This document shows positions 4,868 to 5,502 of a stretch of DNA of 5,502 nt, in pieces. Source of the stretch: Pseudomonadota bacterium (lineage in GTDB: Bacteria > Pseudomonadota > Gammaproteobacteria > Burkholderiales > Burkholderiaceae_C); the NCBI GenBank assembly GCA_018241985.1, contig JAFECV010000168.1:1-5502 (forward strand), in the 5' to 3' direction. Both the position numbers and the translations under genes were made by a program. Numbering within the stretch: the first letter of the stretch is position 1; each line of letters starts with the position of its first letter. The notes under the pieces were generated by a model. That model was not told where the DNA came from. It worked only from the letters and a program-made list of their open reading frames with translations, and ran no database searches.

Positions 4868-5502
4868 ATGGAATTGATCGTCAGAGCGGTGGATGTCGGG
4901 TCCGGCAACACCAAGCTCGTCACCGGCGTCGCGGGCACCGATATCCGCTGCGCCAGTTTCCCGTCGGTCGCTTACCCGTCCAGCGGCGAGACGCCTCAGT
5001 GGCCGGCCAGCGAACGGCGCAAGACCTTCTGCATCCCGATCGGCCCGCTGTTCTATGAGGTCGGGCCGGACGTCGGCCTGGCCGCCGACACCTTCCGCGC
5101 CAAGCAGCTCCATGACGAATACACCGAGTCGCCGGAGTACATGGCGCTGCTGCGCGGGGCGCTCAGCATGATGAAGGTTCCGCACATCGACCTGCTGATC
5201 GTCGGCCTGCCCGTGGCGCTGTTCACCTTGAAGAAGGCATCGCTCGAGAAAGCCATGGTCGGCAGCCATCAACTCGGCGGCGGCAAGACCGTGACGGTTG
5301 CCAAGGCGATGGCCGTGGCCCAGCCGCAGGGCGCGCTGGTCCACTACGCGGCCGAGCATCAGAAGATCAAGACCATCGGCACCGAGCAGAGCCTGGTCAT
5401 CGATCCGGGTTCGCGCACCTTCGACTGGCTGGTGACCCGCGGCATGCGCCTAGTGCAGAAGCAGTCGCACTCCATCAACCGCGGCATGTCCGACGTGCTG
5501 CG
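4868..5502 (+). CDS. PRTRC system protein D, actin/ParM-like ATPase (partial, C-terminus off the right edge)
   Basis: The first 211 codons are present. GGAG at 4857-4860 is seven bases before ATG 4868, and the family N-terminus begins at once. Residues 9-16 (DVGSGNTK) are the phosphate-1 loop of the actin/Hsp70 ATPase fold. IVGLPVALF at 111-119 is a conserved core strand and loop of ParM-type proteins. Residues 178-187 (IDPGSRTFDW) occupy the phosphate-2 position, with Asp179, Gly181, Thr184 and Asp186 retained but Arg in place of the usual Gly. The run SLVIDPGSRTFDWLVTRGMR and the following SINRGM are what I recall of PRTRC protein D. The adenosine-binding motif would lie beyond the edge. 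Family members are found on plasmids and integrative elements and are presumed to help in maintenance or segregation; the exact role is unproven. No membrane segment is visible. Confidence 0.88.
   Translation, partial: MELIVRAVDVGSGNTKLVTGVAGTDIRCASFPSVAYPSSGETPQWPASERRKTFCIPIGPLFYEVGPDVGLAADTFRAKQLHDEYTESPEYMALLRGALSMMKVPHIDLLIVGLPVALFTLKKASLEKAMVGSHQLGGGKTVTVAKAMAVAQPQGALVHYAAEHQKIKTIGTEQSLVIDPGSRTFDWLVTRGMRLVQKQSHSINRGMSDVL

Noticed and set aside
4850..5359. Minus-strand frame opposite the PRTRC D gene
   Set aside because: Antisense shadow of a gene with clear actin-fold nucleotide-binding motifs.

Overview
The window is high-GC DNA with strong codon bias and looks like the accessory part of a proteobacterial integrative element or plasmid, probably from a beta-proteobacterium (Burkholderiales-like). 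This rests on two genes that resemble the PRTRC cassette (ParB-Related, ThiF-Related Cassette), which is typical of plasmids and integrative conjugative elements, and on a neighbouring toxin-antitoxin-like operon. The taxonomic guess comes from composition and gene style only.

Layout. Positions 1-741 hold the N-terminal 247 codons of a minus-strand gene that runs off the left edge. It has a helical N-terminal module, a very acidic patch and no assigned function; its reading frame looks disturbed in the last ~100 bases before the edge. Positions 742-1138 are a divergent intergenic region with no convincing gene. At 1139-1176 lies a promoter-like pair of hexamers whose -10 element falls inside a perfect inverted repeat, a likely operator. 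It precedes three plus-strand genes joined by ATGA stop/start overlaps: a small antitoxin-like, probably ribbon-helix-helix protein (1192-1479), a PemK/MazF-like protein (1476-1886) and a caspase-family (C14) protease with His77/Cys129 and a ~260-residue unassigned C-terminal region (1883-3352). This tripartite unit is the most interesting part of the window. I infer a regulated stress, defence or element-stability module; no function is demonstrated.

Positions 3471-4340 encode what looks like only the C-terminal half of a PRTRC ParB-family protein. It has no ribosome binding site and no N-terminal ParB nuclease/helix-turn-helix part, and begins just behind the three-gene unit, which suggests the operon arrived by replacing or interrupting parB. 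Positions 4341-4867 are 527 bases without a supported gene; they contain short direct repeats, two GTG(A/T)CAC palindromes about four helical turns apart and two adjacent hairpins. From 4868 a PRTRC protein D (actin/ParM-like ATPase) gene begins and leaves the window at its right edge.

How the parts fit: the PRTRC pieces point to element maintenance, while the antitoxin-like/PemK/caspase unit looks like cargo with its own autoregulated promoter. All functional calls are from motifs read by eye, without database searches.
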